This document shows positions 1 to 9,325 of a DNA stretch of 64,000 nt, piece by piece (position 1 is the stretch's first letter; each line of letters starts with the position of its first letter). The notes under the pieces were generated by a model. That model was not told the origin of the DNA, ran no database searches, and saw only the letters and a list, made by a program, of their open reading frames with translations. The stretch comes from Haloferula luteola (GTDB lineage Bacteria > Verrucomicrobiota > Verrucomicrobiia > Verrucomicrobiales > Akkermansiaceae): contig NZ_JACHFD010000001.1 of the NCBI RefSeq assembly GCF_014201715.1, positions 372,001-436,000 on the forward strand, in the 5' to 3' direction. A program made the position numbers and the translations under genes.

Positions 1-1
1 G

Positions 2-1090
2 TCAGAAGATAGCGGGGAAACCCAGGCCATGGACGGGAAACACGTCCAAATCGTTCGCCTGGAAGACATGCTCGTTCACGACACCGACTCCAGCAATCAG
101 CGCAAAGTTCGCGGATTCATCGGCGAAGAAGCCCTTCGCGCCAGCCTCGTCAACGCCATCGAGGGCAAACCGCGCCGCATGTGGATCTTTGCCGACAAAA
201 GTGACCTCACCAGCGTTGGCAACGAAGGCATCTGGGACGTCGTCGTCACCCAGCTCGCCACCCAGAACATCCTCGCTGAACGCGTTTCCCTCTCCGAAAC
301 CGAGGAAATCCCCGAAGATGTCGAATCCATCGCCATCATTGGTGCAGTCACCGAATTCTCTCCGGCCGAAATCTCCGTCCTCGAAAGCTACTGGCGCCGC
401 CCCCGTGCCTCCATCCTCGTCACCACCGGTTCGAAGGACGTGCCTCCCCGCCTGCGCGCCTTCCTCCGCACCAGCGGCGTCACCCCCCAATCCGACCGGG
501 TCTTGACCGTCAAAAGCAACACCACCCAGACCACCGTCACCGCCTCCTTCTCCAAAGGACTCGATTTCCTCCGCGACCTCGCCGAAAAATCCACCCTCTT
601 TGAAGGCTACACCCGTAGCCTTGAAGTTCGTGAAAATGCCGAAGACTTGCTGAATCAGAGGATCATGCCCTACTCCCTCCTTGATGCGGGCAGCCAATTC
701 TGGGGAGACCGCGACTTCGCTCCGCCAGCCCTTCCCGTTCAGGACCCTCAAGGCGAAACCTCCGGCCCTCACCTCGCTGCTGCCGTCGTCCGGGGCAATG
801 CCACCGACGACCGCTTCGCCGGGCAAGTTTCCCGCATGGTCGTCATCGGCAATACCGACTTCCTCGCCCCCGACAACCTGCGCCAAACCAACCTCGACTT
901 CTTCGCCTCCTGTGCCAACTGGCTCATCGGTCGCGAAGACCTCGCCGGCGAAGGCCCCGCCAACTTGCGCCTCTACAAACTGCCCCTGCTTCCTCCGCAA
1001 GTCACCTTCATCAACCGCATCAACCTGCTCCTGATGCCAGCCCTCATTCTCGTCATCGGAGCCTTCATCTGGTCTTCCCGCCGGAGCTAA
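2..1090 (+). CDS. GldG-like ABC-transport auxiliary protein, C-terminal part (5' end outside window)
   Basis: The frame is open from the left edge through an ATG at 29, so the gene starts upstream and only about 360 C-terminal residues are seen. The visible part has the layout of the GldG family (auxiliary component of gliding-type ABC transporters): an extracytoplasmic alpha/beta domain, a conserved 'VVIGNTDFL' strand, then a loop, and one C-terminal membrane segment (about residues 333-350 counted from the ATG) ending in basic 'SSRRS'. The next gene is a DUF4340 protein 9 bp downstream, the usual partner of GldG-like proteins. The permease and ATPase genes are expected just upstream. In non-gliding bacteria the substrate of this transporter type is unknown. 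Confidence 0.8.
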   Translation, partial: SEDSGETQAMDGKHVQIVRLEDMLVHDTDSSNQRKVRGFIGEEALRASLVNAIEGKPRRMWIFADKSDLTSVGNEGIWDVVVTQLATQNILAERVSLSETEEIPEDVESIAIIGAVTEFSPAEISVLESYWRRPRASILVTTGSKDVPPRLRAFLRTSGVTPQSDRVLTVKSNTTQTTVTASFSKGLDFLRDLAEKSTLFEGYTRSLEVRENAEDLLNQRIMPYSLLDAGSQFWGDRDFAPPALPVQDPQGETSGPHLAAAVVRGNATDDRFAGQVSRMVVIGNTDFLAPDNLRQTNLDFFASCANWLIGREDLAGEGPANLRLYKLPLLPPQVTFINRINLLLMPALILVIGAFIWSSRRS

Positions 1091-1099
1091 GACCCGCCC

Positions 1100-2989
1100 A
1101 TGCGATCCTACCTGGCCACCCTCTTCCTCCTCATCACCTCCCTCATCGCGGTCGGGATGGCCTCGATGTACTTTCGTGAAGGAGACCTCTCCCGCATCTT
1201 CGGCCAGCCCACCACCCCCATAGGCGAGCCGCTCTACCGCTTCAACCCCGAAGAAGTCACCGACATCTACCTCGCCGGAAATGGCGTCGGTGCCCACTGC
1301 CGCCACACCGAAGCCGATGGCTGGCAGATGATCGCTCCGTGGAAAGACCGCATGGACTCCCGCGCTGCCCAACGGCTCATGGCCTTCATGCTCGGAACCC
1401 GAGTCGAAGGTGGCATTCCCACTGACAAATTCGAAAGCTCCGCCATCGGCGTCGAAGACGGCAAAAGCGCCCTTCGCGGCAAAATCGAACTTCGCGTCTC
1501 CAACAAAGCCGACGATCCCCTCGCAAAATTCTGGATTGGCCACCGCACCCCTTGGTTCGGCACCGATTCAGAAAGCGGAGAAACGATCCCCACAGTCTTC
1601 GTGACGCCTCGTGACCGTAGTCGCAAAGACTACGTCTACGCCTGCACCGATCGCGAAAACATCCTCGAACTCTTAGGCGATGGATTTCGTCGCCTGCGCG
1701 ATCACCACCCCTTCCTCTTCCACCCCTACGTGATCGGCCAAGTCCGGATCAAATCCGACCAAGGCGAACTCCTCCTCACCCAGAAAGCCAAAGGCGAGTG
1801 GCACATCACCAAGCCTCTCGACCTCAATCCCGACTCCGAAAAAATCCTCTCCCTCCTTCAGGGCCTCTACGATCTCGAAGCCGTTCGCGTCCACAACCGG
1901 GACGAAATCACCCTCCCTTCCGAAAACAGCCAGGCCCATCGCCAGGTCGGCCTGCGCTTCCTCACCACCGGTGAAGAGGTCGTCCTCGATATCTACCCTC
2001 CCGAAACCGAAGTCTCCCAGACCGTCATGGCCACCGTCAGCGATCGGCCAAACACCGTCTTCGAACTGCCGCTCGTCAAACCTGCCAATCCCGACATCAA
2101 AGTCGCCCTCAACGAGCTCCCCCTCTCCGTCAACGCCCTCCGGGATCCCACCCTCACCTCCATCACCCCTGCGGGCATTCGGAGCATCCTCATCTCCCCG
2201 GCCTCGGGCGAAGACCTCCTCATCACCCGGCCCACTCCGACAGATCGATTCGGCCTCCGCGTCGACGACCGCCTTGAGGAACCCAACGAACAAGCTCTCT
2301 TCACCCTCCTCAAAACCGTCAGCGAAGCCAAAGTCTCTGAGTTCGTCTCCGACACCGCTACCGACCTCTCTCCCTATGGCCTGAACCAACCCTTCCTCGT
2401 CCTGCGATTCAGTGGCTTCGACAACTCCGTCATCGAACTTCGCTTTGGCGAAGCTCCTGACGGACAAATTCACGCCATGCGGGCAGGCACCACAACGGTG
2501 GTCAAAATCGACTCCTCACTTCTCCAAGTCATCCCCACTCAAATCTGGGAATGGCGCAGCCCGGAACTCTGGCGCATCTCCCAACCCGACGTTCTCGGGA
2601 TCGGTCGGCGCATCGGGGGGCAGCCCCCCCTGCAACTCCTCTACGACTTCGCCTCCGAACGATGGACCGTCGACGGCGGCGACCCAGCCCGCAGCGCAGA
2701 TCTCAACACCGGCCGCGCCGGTCAATTGCTCAAGCACCTCCTCGATCCCAAAGTCACCAACTGGCTCCCCCCTGGCCAAGTGGATCCCACCACCATCTTC
2801 GCCTCTCCGGATGTTTTCCTTGAGCTGCTCGTCAAAGACATCGACGACCAAGGCAAACTCCAAGGCGTCAAACGCATCCAGCTCGCGATCAAAGGACGCG
2901 TCGGCGCCACCAGCGCACGACCGGATACCTTCCTGATCAATGGCCCCTTCCTCGACCAACTCACGGTCGACCTCTTCTCCTTCGATTGA
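1100..2989 (+). CDS. DUF4340 domain-containing membrane-anchored protein
   Basis: 629 aa. One N-terminal membrane anchor (about residues 4-22), then a long extracytoplasmic region. The repeated pattern of beta-strand pairs with 'YPLYRF...EVTDIYL', 'WHITKPLD' and 'YGLNQPFLVLRFSG'-like blocks is typical of DUF4340, which usually occurs in two copies per protein. The gene begins 9 bp after the GldG-like gene on the same strand, so the two are probably co-transcribed. DUF4340 proteins accompany GldA/GldF/GldG-type ABC transporters in many bacteria; their biochemical role is not established. The ATG at 1100 gives a proper signal-anchor. Confidence 0.85.
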   Translation: MRSYLATLFLLITSLIAVGMASMYFREGDLSRIFGQPTTPIGEPLYRFNPEEVTDIYLAGNGVGAHCRHTEADGWQMIAPWKDRMDSRAAQRLMAFMLGTRVEGGIPTDKFESSAIGVEDGKSALRGKIELRVSNKADDPLAKFWIGHRTPWFGTDSESGETIPTVFVTPRDRSRKDYVYACTDRENILELLGDGFRRLRDHHPFLFHPYVIGQVRIKSDQGELLLTQKAKGEWHITKPLDLNPDSEKILSLLQGLYDLEAVRVHNRDEITLPSENSQAHRQVGLRFLTTGEEVVLDIYPPETEVSQTVMATVSDRPNTVFELPLVKPANPDIKVALNELPLSVNALRDPTLTSITPAGIRSILISPASGEDLLITRPTPTDRFGLRVDDRLEEPNEQALFTLLKTVSEAKVSEFVSDTATDLSPYGLNQPFLVLRFSGFDNSVIELRFGEAPDGQIHAMRAGTTTVVKIDSSLLQVIPTQIWEWRSPELWRISQPDVLGIGRRIGGQPPLQLLYDFASERWTVDGGDPARSADLNTGRAGQLLKHLLDPKVTNWLPPGQVDPTTIFASPDVFLELLVKDIDDQGKLQGVKRIQLAIKGRVGATSARPDTFLINGPFLDQLTVDLFSFD

Positions 2990-3053
2990 TCTCCCGCCGC
3001 CCTCCAGCGGGCGACGGTCCAAAATCAATCCTCTGGCGGGCCAGCGTGGGGAA

Positions 3054-3770
3054 TCAAGCGCCCGTCGCCTTCTTCACCCGATCCAGCACCTCGGCATACG
3101 CCTCCATCACGTTGCCCAGATCACGGCGGAACCGATCCTTGTCCATCTTCTCCCCCGTCTTCAAATCCCACAGCCGGCAGCCGTCAGGGCTAATTTCATC
3201 GGCCAGCACGATTTGCGAAGGATCCTCAGCAAGCCGCCCAAACTCCAACTTGAAGTCAACCAACTTCAATCCGCACTCTCCGAAAAACCGGATCAGAATC
3301 TCGTTCACTTTCAGCGCCGCTTCCCGCAGAAACGCCAGATCCGCCTCAGAGGCCAGATCCAACTCGCGAATGTAATCGTCATTCACCAGGGGATCGCCCA
3401 GTTCATCGCTTTTGATCGAAAACTCCACGATCGGACGGGAAAACTCGCGACCTTCCTCCACGCCCGTGCGCTTGCAAAAGCTGCCCGCTGCCAAATTCCG
3501 GACAATCACCTCGACCATCAAAATCTCCACCTTGCGCACCTCGACATTCGTCTCGTCGATCTGCCGCACAAAATGGGTCGGCACTCCCTCCTTTTCCAAC
3601 ATGCCGTAAATCAGCGTGCTGATGGCGTTGTTCAGGCGACCCTTGTCTTCGAAGCTCGCCTTCTTTTCACCATTGAAAGCCGTCGCGTCATTCTTGAACT
3701 CCATCCGGAGCACATTCGGATCGCTGGTCGCCCACAAGCGCTTGGCCTTGCCTTCGTAAAGAGGAGTCAT
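3054..3770 (-). CDS. purC: Phosphoribosylaminoimidazole-succinocarboxamide synthase
   Basis: 238 aa, the normal length for bacterial SAICAR synthetase. It joins CAIR with aspartate using ATP, in purine biosynthesis. The start matches the family: 'YEGKAKRLW' is the glycine-rich ATP loop, followed by 'KNDATAFNGEKK' and later 'VEVIVRNLAAGSF', 'LVNDDYI' and 'LVDFKLEFG', all signature blocks. It is convergent with the DUF4340 gene (64 bp between the stops) and stands 40 bp after the next - strand gene's stop, so it may be read through from the beta-helix protein gene. No other pur genes are in the window. Confidence 0.97.
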   Translation of the reverse strand: MTPLYEGKAKRLWATSDPNVLRMEFKNDATAFNGEKKASFEDKGRLNNAISTLIYGMLEKEGVPTHFVRQIDETNVEVRKVEILMVEVIVRNLAAGSFCKRTGVEEGREFSRPIVEFSIKSDELGDPLVNDDYIRELDLASEADLAFLREAALKVNEILIRFFGECGLKLVDFKLEFGRLAEDPSQIVLADEISPDGCRLWDLKTGEKMDKDRFRRDLGNVMEAYAEVLDRVKKATGA

Positions 3771-3810
3771 GCAGCCTACGTACGGAGCCCCCGCGATCCG
3801 GTCAAGCGCG

Positions 3811-5922
3811 TCAGTTGCCAGCAGTGAAACGAACGTTGTCGTTCAAGTTCCGTCCCTCGTTCGAGCGAAGCTGGTTGGACTCATAAGTGTCCGCCCGCAA
3901 CCCCTGTTCCAGAATCAATCCACTGCCTTCGTTGTTCTCGATCGTGTTGCCTTCCACGATCACACTCATCGCCGCAAAACGCACCAGCAGACCTCCGAGC
4001 TGATTCCCGCGGCATGCATTGTCTGCGACCTTCCCCGCGGCCCCGGCATTCAGCAACAGACCATACTCACGATTTCCCCGTAGCTGGTTGCCCACCACTT
4101 CCAGATCATCTGCCACGGAGTCCACTAAAATCCCGTTCCGGGTATTCTCGCGCGCCACCGACTTCAGAATCCGCGCGGAAGCTCCGTCCCAAATCTCGAA
4201 CCCATGCGCGAAGTTCCCCATCGAGCGGCACTCCAGAGCCTCCATCCTGCTGCCCTTTCCTCGCGCGGCAAAACCATCCCATCCATTGTTCTCAAAGAGA
4301 CACTTGGAAGCCTTCGCCAGCCCGCCATCGATCACCTCCAGGCCATTTCCCGAAGCATCGCGGAAAGCACAGCCGCTGAACTCCACCTCCCCACCGCGCA
4401 CCTGCACGCCAGGAAATCGCAGCTCAGCAACATCGAAACCCGTGGAGCGAAAACTCAACCCACGGATCACCGTGCCCGTCGCTCCCGGCCCAAACGTCAA
4501 AGTCGGAGCATCCGTCGCATGCGATTCCAGCACCGTCTCCTCCAAGCCCGCGCCCTCCAGCTCTACTGGCAGGTCGATCACCACCCCCGCTTCAAACGTG
4601 CCCGCCGCGAGCACGATTCGATCCTTCGCCCGCGCACCCTTCAAGGCATCGCCCAGCGTCGCCACCTCCCCCGGCACATGAATCGTCCGCGTATACGAAG
4701 CCACCCGGTCATACAGCTCCCGAATTTCCGCATCGTCCGGTGCCAATGCCACCGCTTCACGCATCCACTCCAAGACCAAGGGATCAAACTTTCCGGCATC
4801 CCGCAGCCGAGCTGAATTCGCCAGCTCCTTCGCCCGTTCGTGATCGATCCGCGCCTGCTCTCGGCCCGCCGCGATTTCCTTCGCCAACACCGAAATCATC
4901 TCGTCCTCCGGAACCCGATTCGCCAACTCCGCCACTCCCGCTTCGGCCGCCTCCCAATCTTTCTTTTCCACCGCGGCCCGCACTTGCGTGCTCAACTGAC
5001 TGCGGACCGCCTCCCGCCGTGCTGCCACGATCTGGCCTTTCAAAGCATGCACCTCAGCATCCTCGGGATAGCGCTCCAGAACCTTATCGGCAGCCTCCAA
5101 GGCTTCATCCAGACGGCCCGCTTCAAACGCCGCCTGGGAGGCACCCGACCAGTAGCCAACAAACTGCTCCTGCTCTTCGCGCCGTCCCGCTTCGATGCTC
5201 GCCCGCCCCACCCGAGCCTGCTCGGACTCTGGCACCAATTCCTCCATCCGCAAATACACCTGGGTTGCCTCCTCCCATCGGCGATTCGCTACCAGATTCG
5301 CTCCCAGCCTCTCCAGAGTCAGCATGTCCCGCGTCACCTCCAAACGTCGCTGCTCTTCCTGCTTGAAGTAAAGCCACCCACCGCCCGCGCCCCCAATCAC
5401 CAAAAACAAAAATGCCCAGGCGAAAAACCGTCCACCCGACCCAGATTTCACCACCTCTCGCTCCGCCACCGCATCCTCGTCGACCTCCGAAGACGGCACC
5501 ACCGCGGCACCATGCGATTCAGAAAAAGTCTCTTCCTCCTCCGCAGCACGAGGAGGAGTGGGGACCGTCGCACTCACAGGCGACGAGATCGTTTGAGATT
5601 TCACCACCTTCGGCGGACTTGGCTCATCAAGAAAACCCTCACGCTTCGACTTCACCACCGTTCCCGTGACCGCACCCGGCACCAGAGCCATCATGCCAGC
5701 CATCTTCTCCTGGCGCCGCCGCTCCGCATCCTCCCGCAGAGCCGCCAACGCCTTGTCAAAACTCACCAACTCCGCCTGAAATTGATCGCCCAACTTCTCA
5801 GTGGGGGCCATCCGCACCATCTCTGCCAGACGCTCCCGAGCTTCCGCCAGACGCTTCACCGCCTCCTCCGAAGTCTCCTCCGCCGGAATCCCCAATGTCG
5901 CTCGTGCCTCTTCCAGGGTCAT
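3811..5922 (-). CDS. Membrane-anchored protein: J-like N-terminus, TPR-like stalk, right-handed beta-helix
   Basis: 703 aa. Visible order: residues 1-75, a helical segment opening 'MTLEEARATLGIPAEETS', reminiscent of a J domain but without the HPD motif; 75-163, Pro/Ser/Glu-rich linker; 166-186, a single membrane segment; about 190-410, Ala/Glu-rich helices resembling TPR/Sel1-type repeats; about 415-700, a right-handed parallel beta-helix (NosD/pectate-lyase-like), with rungs such as 'NGLEVIDGG', 'HGFEIWDGA', 'NGILVDSVA' and 'YGLLLNAGA'. The beta-helix probably lies outside the cytoplasmic membrane and may bind polysaccharide. No catalytic residues are evident, so no enzymatic function is proposed. 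Confidence 0.75.
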   Translation of the reverse strand: MTLEEARATLGIPAEETSEEAVKRLAEARERLAEMVRMAPTEKLGDQFQAELVSFDKALAALREDAERRRQEKMAGMMALVPGAVTGTVVKSKREGFLDEPSPPKVVKSQTISSPVSATVPTPPRAAEEEETFSESHGAAVVPSSEVDEDAVAEREVVKSGSGGRFFAWAFLFLVIGGAGGGWLYFKQEEQRRLEVTRDMLTLERLGANLVANRRWEEATQVYLRMEELVPESEQARVGRASIEAGRREEQEQFVGYWSGASQAAFEAGRLDEALEAADKVLERYPEDAEVHALKGQIVAARREAVRSQLSTQVRAAVEKKDWEAAEAGVAELANRVPEDEMISVLAKEIAAGREQARIDHERAKELANSARLRDAGKFDPLVLEWMREAVALAPDDAEIRELYDRVASYTRTIHVPGEVATLGDALKGARAKDRIVLAAGTFEAGVVIDLPVELEGAGLEETVLESHATDAPTLTFGPGATGTVIRGLSFRSTGFDVAELRFPGVQVRGGEVEFSGCAFRDASGNGLEVIDGGLAKASKCLFENNGWDGFAARGKGSRMEALECRSMGNFAHGFEIWDGASARILKSVARENTRNGILVDSVADDLEVVGNQLRGNREYGLLLNAGAAGKVADNACRGNQLGGLLVRFAAMSVIVEGNTIENNEGSGLILEQGLRADTYESNQLRSNEGRNLNDNVRFTAGN

Positions 5923-5989
5923 GAATGCAGTCGCTTTAGCACCCGCATCCGGGTTCGGGAAGCGTCCATTGGGATAAGAGCCTCATCTT

Positions 5990-7951
5990 TCAGGCAGATA
6001 GCGCAACCGGATCCCCGTCGCCCTGCCGCTCTCGTGTCGCCGATTCCACCGCTTCCGCACCCAGGCGCGCCATGAACTCCTCGTAGTGGACCAACTCCAT
6101 TCGCCCGTCGTGGTGCTCCAAAATGGCCGTGAGACTTTCCACCCAATCTCCCGAATTCAAATACCGGATCCCTCCCACCTCACGATCCTCCGGCGTGTGG
6201 ATGTGACCGCAAATGATCCCGTCACAGCCACGACGCCGCGCATACTCCTGCAACTGCAATTCGTAGTTGTCCACGAAGCTCACCGCCGACTTCACCTTCG
6301 CCTTCACCTTCTTACTCAGTGAAAAGTACTCCTTGCCGCGCCATGCCCGCCAACGGTTGTACCAACGATTGATCACCAACATCGAATCGTAGCCCAACGC
6401 CCCCACCACCGCCAACCACTTGTGGCGGGTGGAAACACTATCGAAACCATCCCCGTGCACCACCAGATAGCGTTTGCCATCGGCTCCCAAGTGAATGTGC
6501 TCCTTCACAAAGCGAATCGACCCGAACGCCAGAGGAAGGAATCGATCGAGAATGTCGTCGTGATTTCCCCGACAATAAATCACCTCCGTGTTCTCCTTCT
6601 CGGTTTTCTTCAAAACCTTCCGCACGAAGCGGCTGTGACGCTTCCGCCACTTAGCACCGCGGCGCAATGCCCACCCGTCCACAATATCCCCATTCAGCAC
6701 GAGCTTCTCACAGCGCAGGTGCTCAATGAAGTCCGTCACCTCGTGCACCTTGCTCTCCACCGTACCCAGGTGGATATCCGAGAGGAAAACCGTCCGCACG
6801 CTCATCTTTCCCACCTTGCGGCGTTCCTTCAGGCCCAACGGACGCAGCTCATCACCGCGAGCAATCCGCTCCAGCTCACCCTCGAAGGTCTCCACCACAC
6901 GGTCCCACCCCAAGCCCTCCACCGACAGCCTCGCCGTTCCTCGCATGTCTCCCTGCCAATGTTGCAAAGTTTCCACCGCCAAGGCCCGGAACTGATCATC
7001 GTCGCCCTTTTTCGCCTTCAAACCGTTGGCCCCGTGGTCGATGTAGCGCGCGGACGCCGCATAGTCATAGCTCACGGTCACCAAACCCGAAGCCATTCCC
7101 TCTAGCAGCACATTCCCAAAAGTCTCCGTCTCGCTCGGAAACAACAAAATGTCGGCCGAGGCATAGTGCGCAGCCAGCTCATCGCCGCTCTTCACCCCCA
7201 CCCAGTGCACAAACGGATACTTGGAACTCAAGGCCTCTTTCACCGGCCCATCTCCCACGCAAACACACTGCAAATCCGGCACCCGCTCACGCATCTTGCG
7301 AAAACAATCCATCGCCAGAGGAAGATTCTTCTCCGGAGCCACCCGTCCCACCACCAGCGCGACCGGCGATCCTTCGCGGGCACCCCAGGCCGTCCGTAAG
7401 CTCCCATCCCGGCGTTCAGGATGAAACAACTCCGTGTCCACCCCCCTCCCCAACAAGGCCACATTTTCGAACCCCTCCGCACGCAGCGCCTCCACCACAT
7501 CCGGCGTCGGTGCCAAAGTCACCGCCGCTTTCCGGTGAACCCGCTTCAACCAAGCCATCGTCGCAGGCTGCAGGCTGCCCAAACGATACTGCTCCATGTA
7601 CTGATGGAAATTCGTGTGGAAACCCGTCGCCACCGGAATTCCCAATGAATTGGCCGCCTTGATGGCTGAAACCCCCAAGGGACTCTCCGTCGCCACATAA
7701 ATCGCATCCGGCCGCCGCTTCATCCACCGCTTCCGCAGCTTGAAAGGTCCCGGCAGGCCCACTCGCACTTCCTTATAGCCCGGCAGCGTGATCGCCGCGA
7801 CCGGCGTTTGCCCGGCCTCTTGCGTTTCCCCGCTGCAAATGACGTGCACCAAATGTCCCTTCGAGCGCAGGCCGCTCGCCAGACGTCCCAACGTCATGGC
7901 CACTCCATTGATATCCGGAACGTACGTGTCGGTGATGATGTCCACTCTCAT
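5990..7951 (-). CDS. Fusion: family 4 glycosyltransferase + LpxH-like metallophosphoesterase
   Basis: 653 aa from the ATG at 7951; upstream in-frame codons do not look like a glycosyltransferase start. Residues 1-about 375 are a GT-B glycosyltransferase: N-terminal '[17 protein letters not shown]', '[14 protein letters not shown]' and the donor-site '[19 protein letters not shown]'. Residues 383-653 are a calcineurin-like phosphoesterase of the UDP-2,3-diacylglucosamine pyrophosphatase type: 'LSDIHLG', 'NGDIVDG', 'RGNHDD', 'VVHGDGFD' and 'GHIHTPE', giving the full dimetal site. The two activities are normally encoded separately. Likely role: glycolipid or lipid A-related envelope synthesis. 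Met383 sits exactly at the phosphoesterase domain start and is preceded by a ribosome-binding-like AAGGTGG, so a separate shorter product is possible. Confidence 0.85.
   Translation of the reverse strand: MRVDIITDTYVPDINGVAMTLGRLASGLRSKGHLVHVICSGETQEAGQTPVAAITLPGYKEVRVGLPGPFKLRKRWMKRRPDAIYVATESPLGVSAIKAANSLGIPVATGFHTNFHQYMEQYRLGSLQPATMAWLKRVHRKAAVTLAPTPDVVEALRAEGFENVALLGRGVDTELFHPERRDGSLRTAWGAREGSPVALVVGRVAPEKNLPLAMDCFRKMRERVPDLQCVCVGDGPVKEALSSKYPFVHWVGVKSGDELAAHYASADILLFPSETETFGNVLLEGMASGLVTVSYDYAASARYIDHGANGLKAKKGDDDQFRALAVETLQHWQGDMRGTARLSVEGLGWDRVVETFEGELERIARGDELRPLGLKERRKVGKMSVRTVFLSDIHLGTVESKVHEVTDFIEHLRCEKLVLNGDIVDGWALRRGAKWRKRHSRFVRKVLKKTEKENTEVIYCRGNHDDILDRFLPLAFGSIRFVKEHIHLGADGKRYLVVHGDGFDSVSTRHKWLAVVGALGYDSMLVINRWYNRWRAWRGKEYFSLSKKVKAKVKSAVSFVDNYELQLQEYARRRGCDGIICGHIHTPEDREVGGIRYLNSGDWVESLTAILEHHDGRMELVHYEEFMARLGAEAVESATRERQGDGDPVALSA
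6802..6817 (-). promoter_or_regulatory. Possible internal ribosome-binding site and start codon inside the fusion gene
   Basis: On the - strand AAGGTGGGAAAG immediately precedes an in-frame ATG (6805-6803) that opens the phosphoesterase domain ('[14 protein letters not shown]'). The purine-rich stretch and its distance would suit translation initiation. It could equally be incidental lysine/valine/glycine coding sequence, so this is an inference only. Confidence 0.35.
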
Positions 7952-8125
7952 CGATTCAAGACGGCTCAAATTCCGCCCGCAGAACCCCATACCCGGCCCC
8001 CGCACCCATCCTGCAAAAAATCCAGTGTCGATTCCGACACATCCCTCGCCGCCTCCTGCGGCTCTCCTGTCACCTCAGACCACTTCGCGCTTCGCACTCG
8101 CCTGATCCTTCCTACACTCCCACCC

Positions 8126-9211
8126 ATGTCTTCGAGCTTCGGCCACGTTTTCCGCATCCACACCTTCGGCGAATCCCACGGTGGAGGCGTCGGCGTCATC
8201 ATTGACGGATGCCCTCCCCGCATCCCCCTCACCGAAAGCGACGTCCAACACGAGCTCGATCGCCGCCGCCCTGGCCAGTCCGACATCGTCACCCCGCGGA
8301 AAGAATCCGACACCGCTGTCATTCTTTCCGGCACCCACGATGGCCTCACCCTCGGCACGCCCATCGCCATCGTCGTCAAAAACGAAGACCAACGGCCCGG
8401 CTCCTACGACGAAATGGCCGTCAAATACCGCCCCTCCCACGCGGATTACACCTACGATGCCAAATACGGCACCCGTGCTCCCTCAGGTGGGGGACGCGCC
8501 TCCGCTCGCGAAACCATTGGTCGTGTGGCCGGTGCCGCTGTCGCCCGCCAAGTCCTCGCCACCCTTGCTCCCGGCCTGGAGATCCTCGCATGGGTCAAAT
8601 CCATCCATGACCTCGAAGCCCAGGTCGACCCCGCCACCGTCACCCATGAGCAAATTGAATCCAACATCGTCCGCACCGGTGACCCCGTGGCTGCCGAGAA
8701 AATGATCCAACGCATCAAGGACATCCGGGCCGAAGGAAACTCCATCGGAGGGGTCGTCGAATGCGTCATCCGCGGCTGCCCTCCTGGCCTTGGAGAACCT
8801 GTCTTCGACAAACTCGAAGCCGAACTGGCCCGGGCGATGATGTCGCTCCCCGCTACCAAAGGATTTGAGATCGGTTCTGGATTCGCAGGCGCCCGCATGA
8901 CCGGCCGCGAACACAATGATCCCTTTCGCATGGTCGATGGCAAAGTGCGGACCACCAGCAACCGCTCAGGCGGTATTCAAGGTGGCATCTCCAATGGCGA
9001 AGACATCATTTTCCGCGTCGCCTTCAAACCGACCGCCACCATCATGACCTCTCAGGAAACCGTCACCTCCACCGGCGAAAACACCGAACTCAAAGGCAAA
9101 GGTCGGCATGACGCTTGCGTGCTTCCGCGTGCCGTTCCCATGGTCGACAACATGGCGGCCCTCGTCCTCTGCGACCACCTCCTTCGCCAACGCGGTCAGT
9201 GCGGTCAGTGA
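8126..9211 (+). CDS. aroC: Chorismate synthase
   Basis: 361 aa from the ATG at 8126, matching the family length; the open frame reaches further upstream but that part has no homology signal. The enzyme converts 5-enolpyruvylshikimate-3-phosphate to chorismate and needs reduced FMN. Signatures: '[19 protein letters not shown]' at the N-terminus, '[17 protein letters not shown]', '[19 protein letters not shown]' and 'KPTATI'. pheA, which uses chorismate, lies 8 kb away on the same strand. A 9-bp tandem duplication (GCGGTCAGT twice, 9192-9209) lengthens the C-terminus by three residues just before the stop. Confidence 0.97.
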   Translation: MSSSFGHVFRIHTFGESHGGGVGVIIDGCPPRIPLTESDVQHELDRRRPGQSDIVTPRKESDTAVILSGTHDGLTLGTPIAIVVKNEDQRPGSYDEMAVKYRPSHADYTYDAKYGTRAPSGGGRASARETIGRVAGAAVARQVLATLAPGLEILAWVKSIHDLEAQVDPATVTHEQIESNIVRTGDPVAAEKMIQRIKDIRAEGNSIGGVVECVIRGCPPGLGEPVFDKLEAELARAMMSLPATKGFEIGSGFAGARMTGREHNDPFRMVDGKVRTTSNRSGGIQGGISNGEDIIFRVAFKPTATIMTSQETVTSTGENTELKGKGRHDACVLPRAVPMVDNMAALVLCDHLLRQRGQCGQ

Positions 9212-9325
9212 GACGTTAGAAGCGCGACCCTTGGGCAGAGCAGTCGCACTTCTGGCGATTCGCACTTGGCTGAAGTCATCCACTTCAGGTGATACCGAAC
9301 TCGGCGATGAAGCGTATCTCTGCCC

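Noticed and set aside
2-1543. Long - strand frame (about 510 codons) opposite the GldG-like and DUF4340 genes
   Set aside because: Composition is a Gly/Glu/Asp/Val-rich mirror of the + genes, with no recognisable domain. The strong base skew makes such antisense frames common.
4840-6075. + strand frame of about 410 codons opposite the beta-helix protein gene
   Set aside because: Arg/His/Pro/Leu-rich antisense of a real gene.
7808-8125. 106-codon upstream extension of aroC
   Set aside because: Overlaps the divergent glycosyltransferase start and has no homology; the ATG at 8126 matches the family N-terminus.
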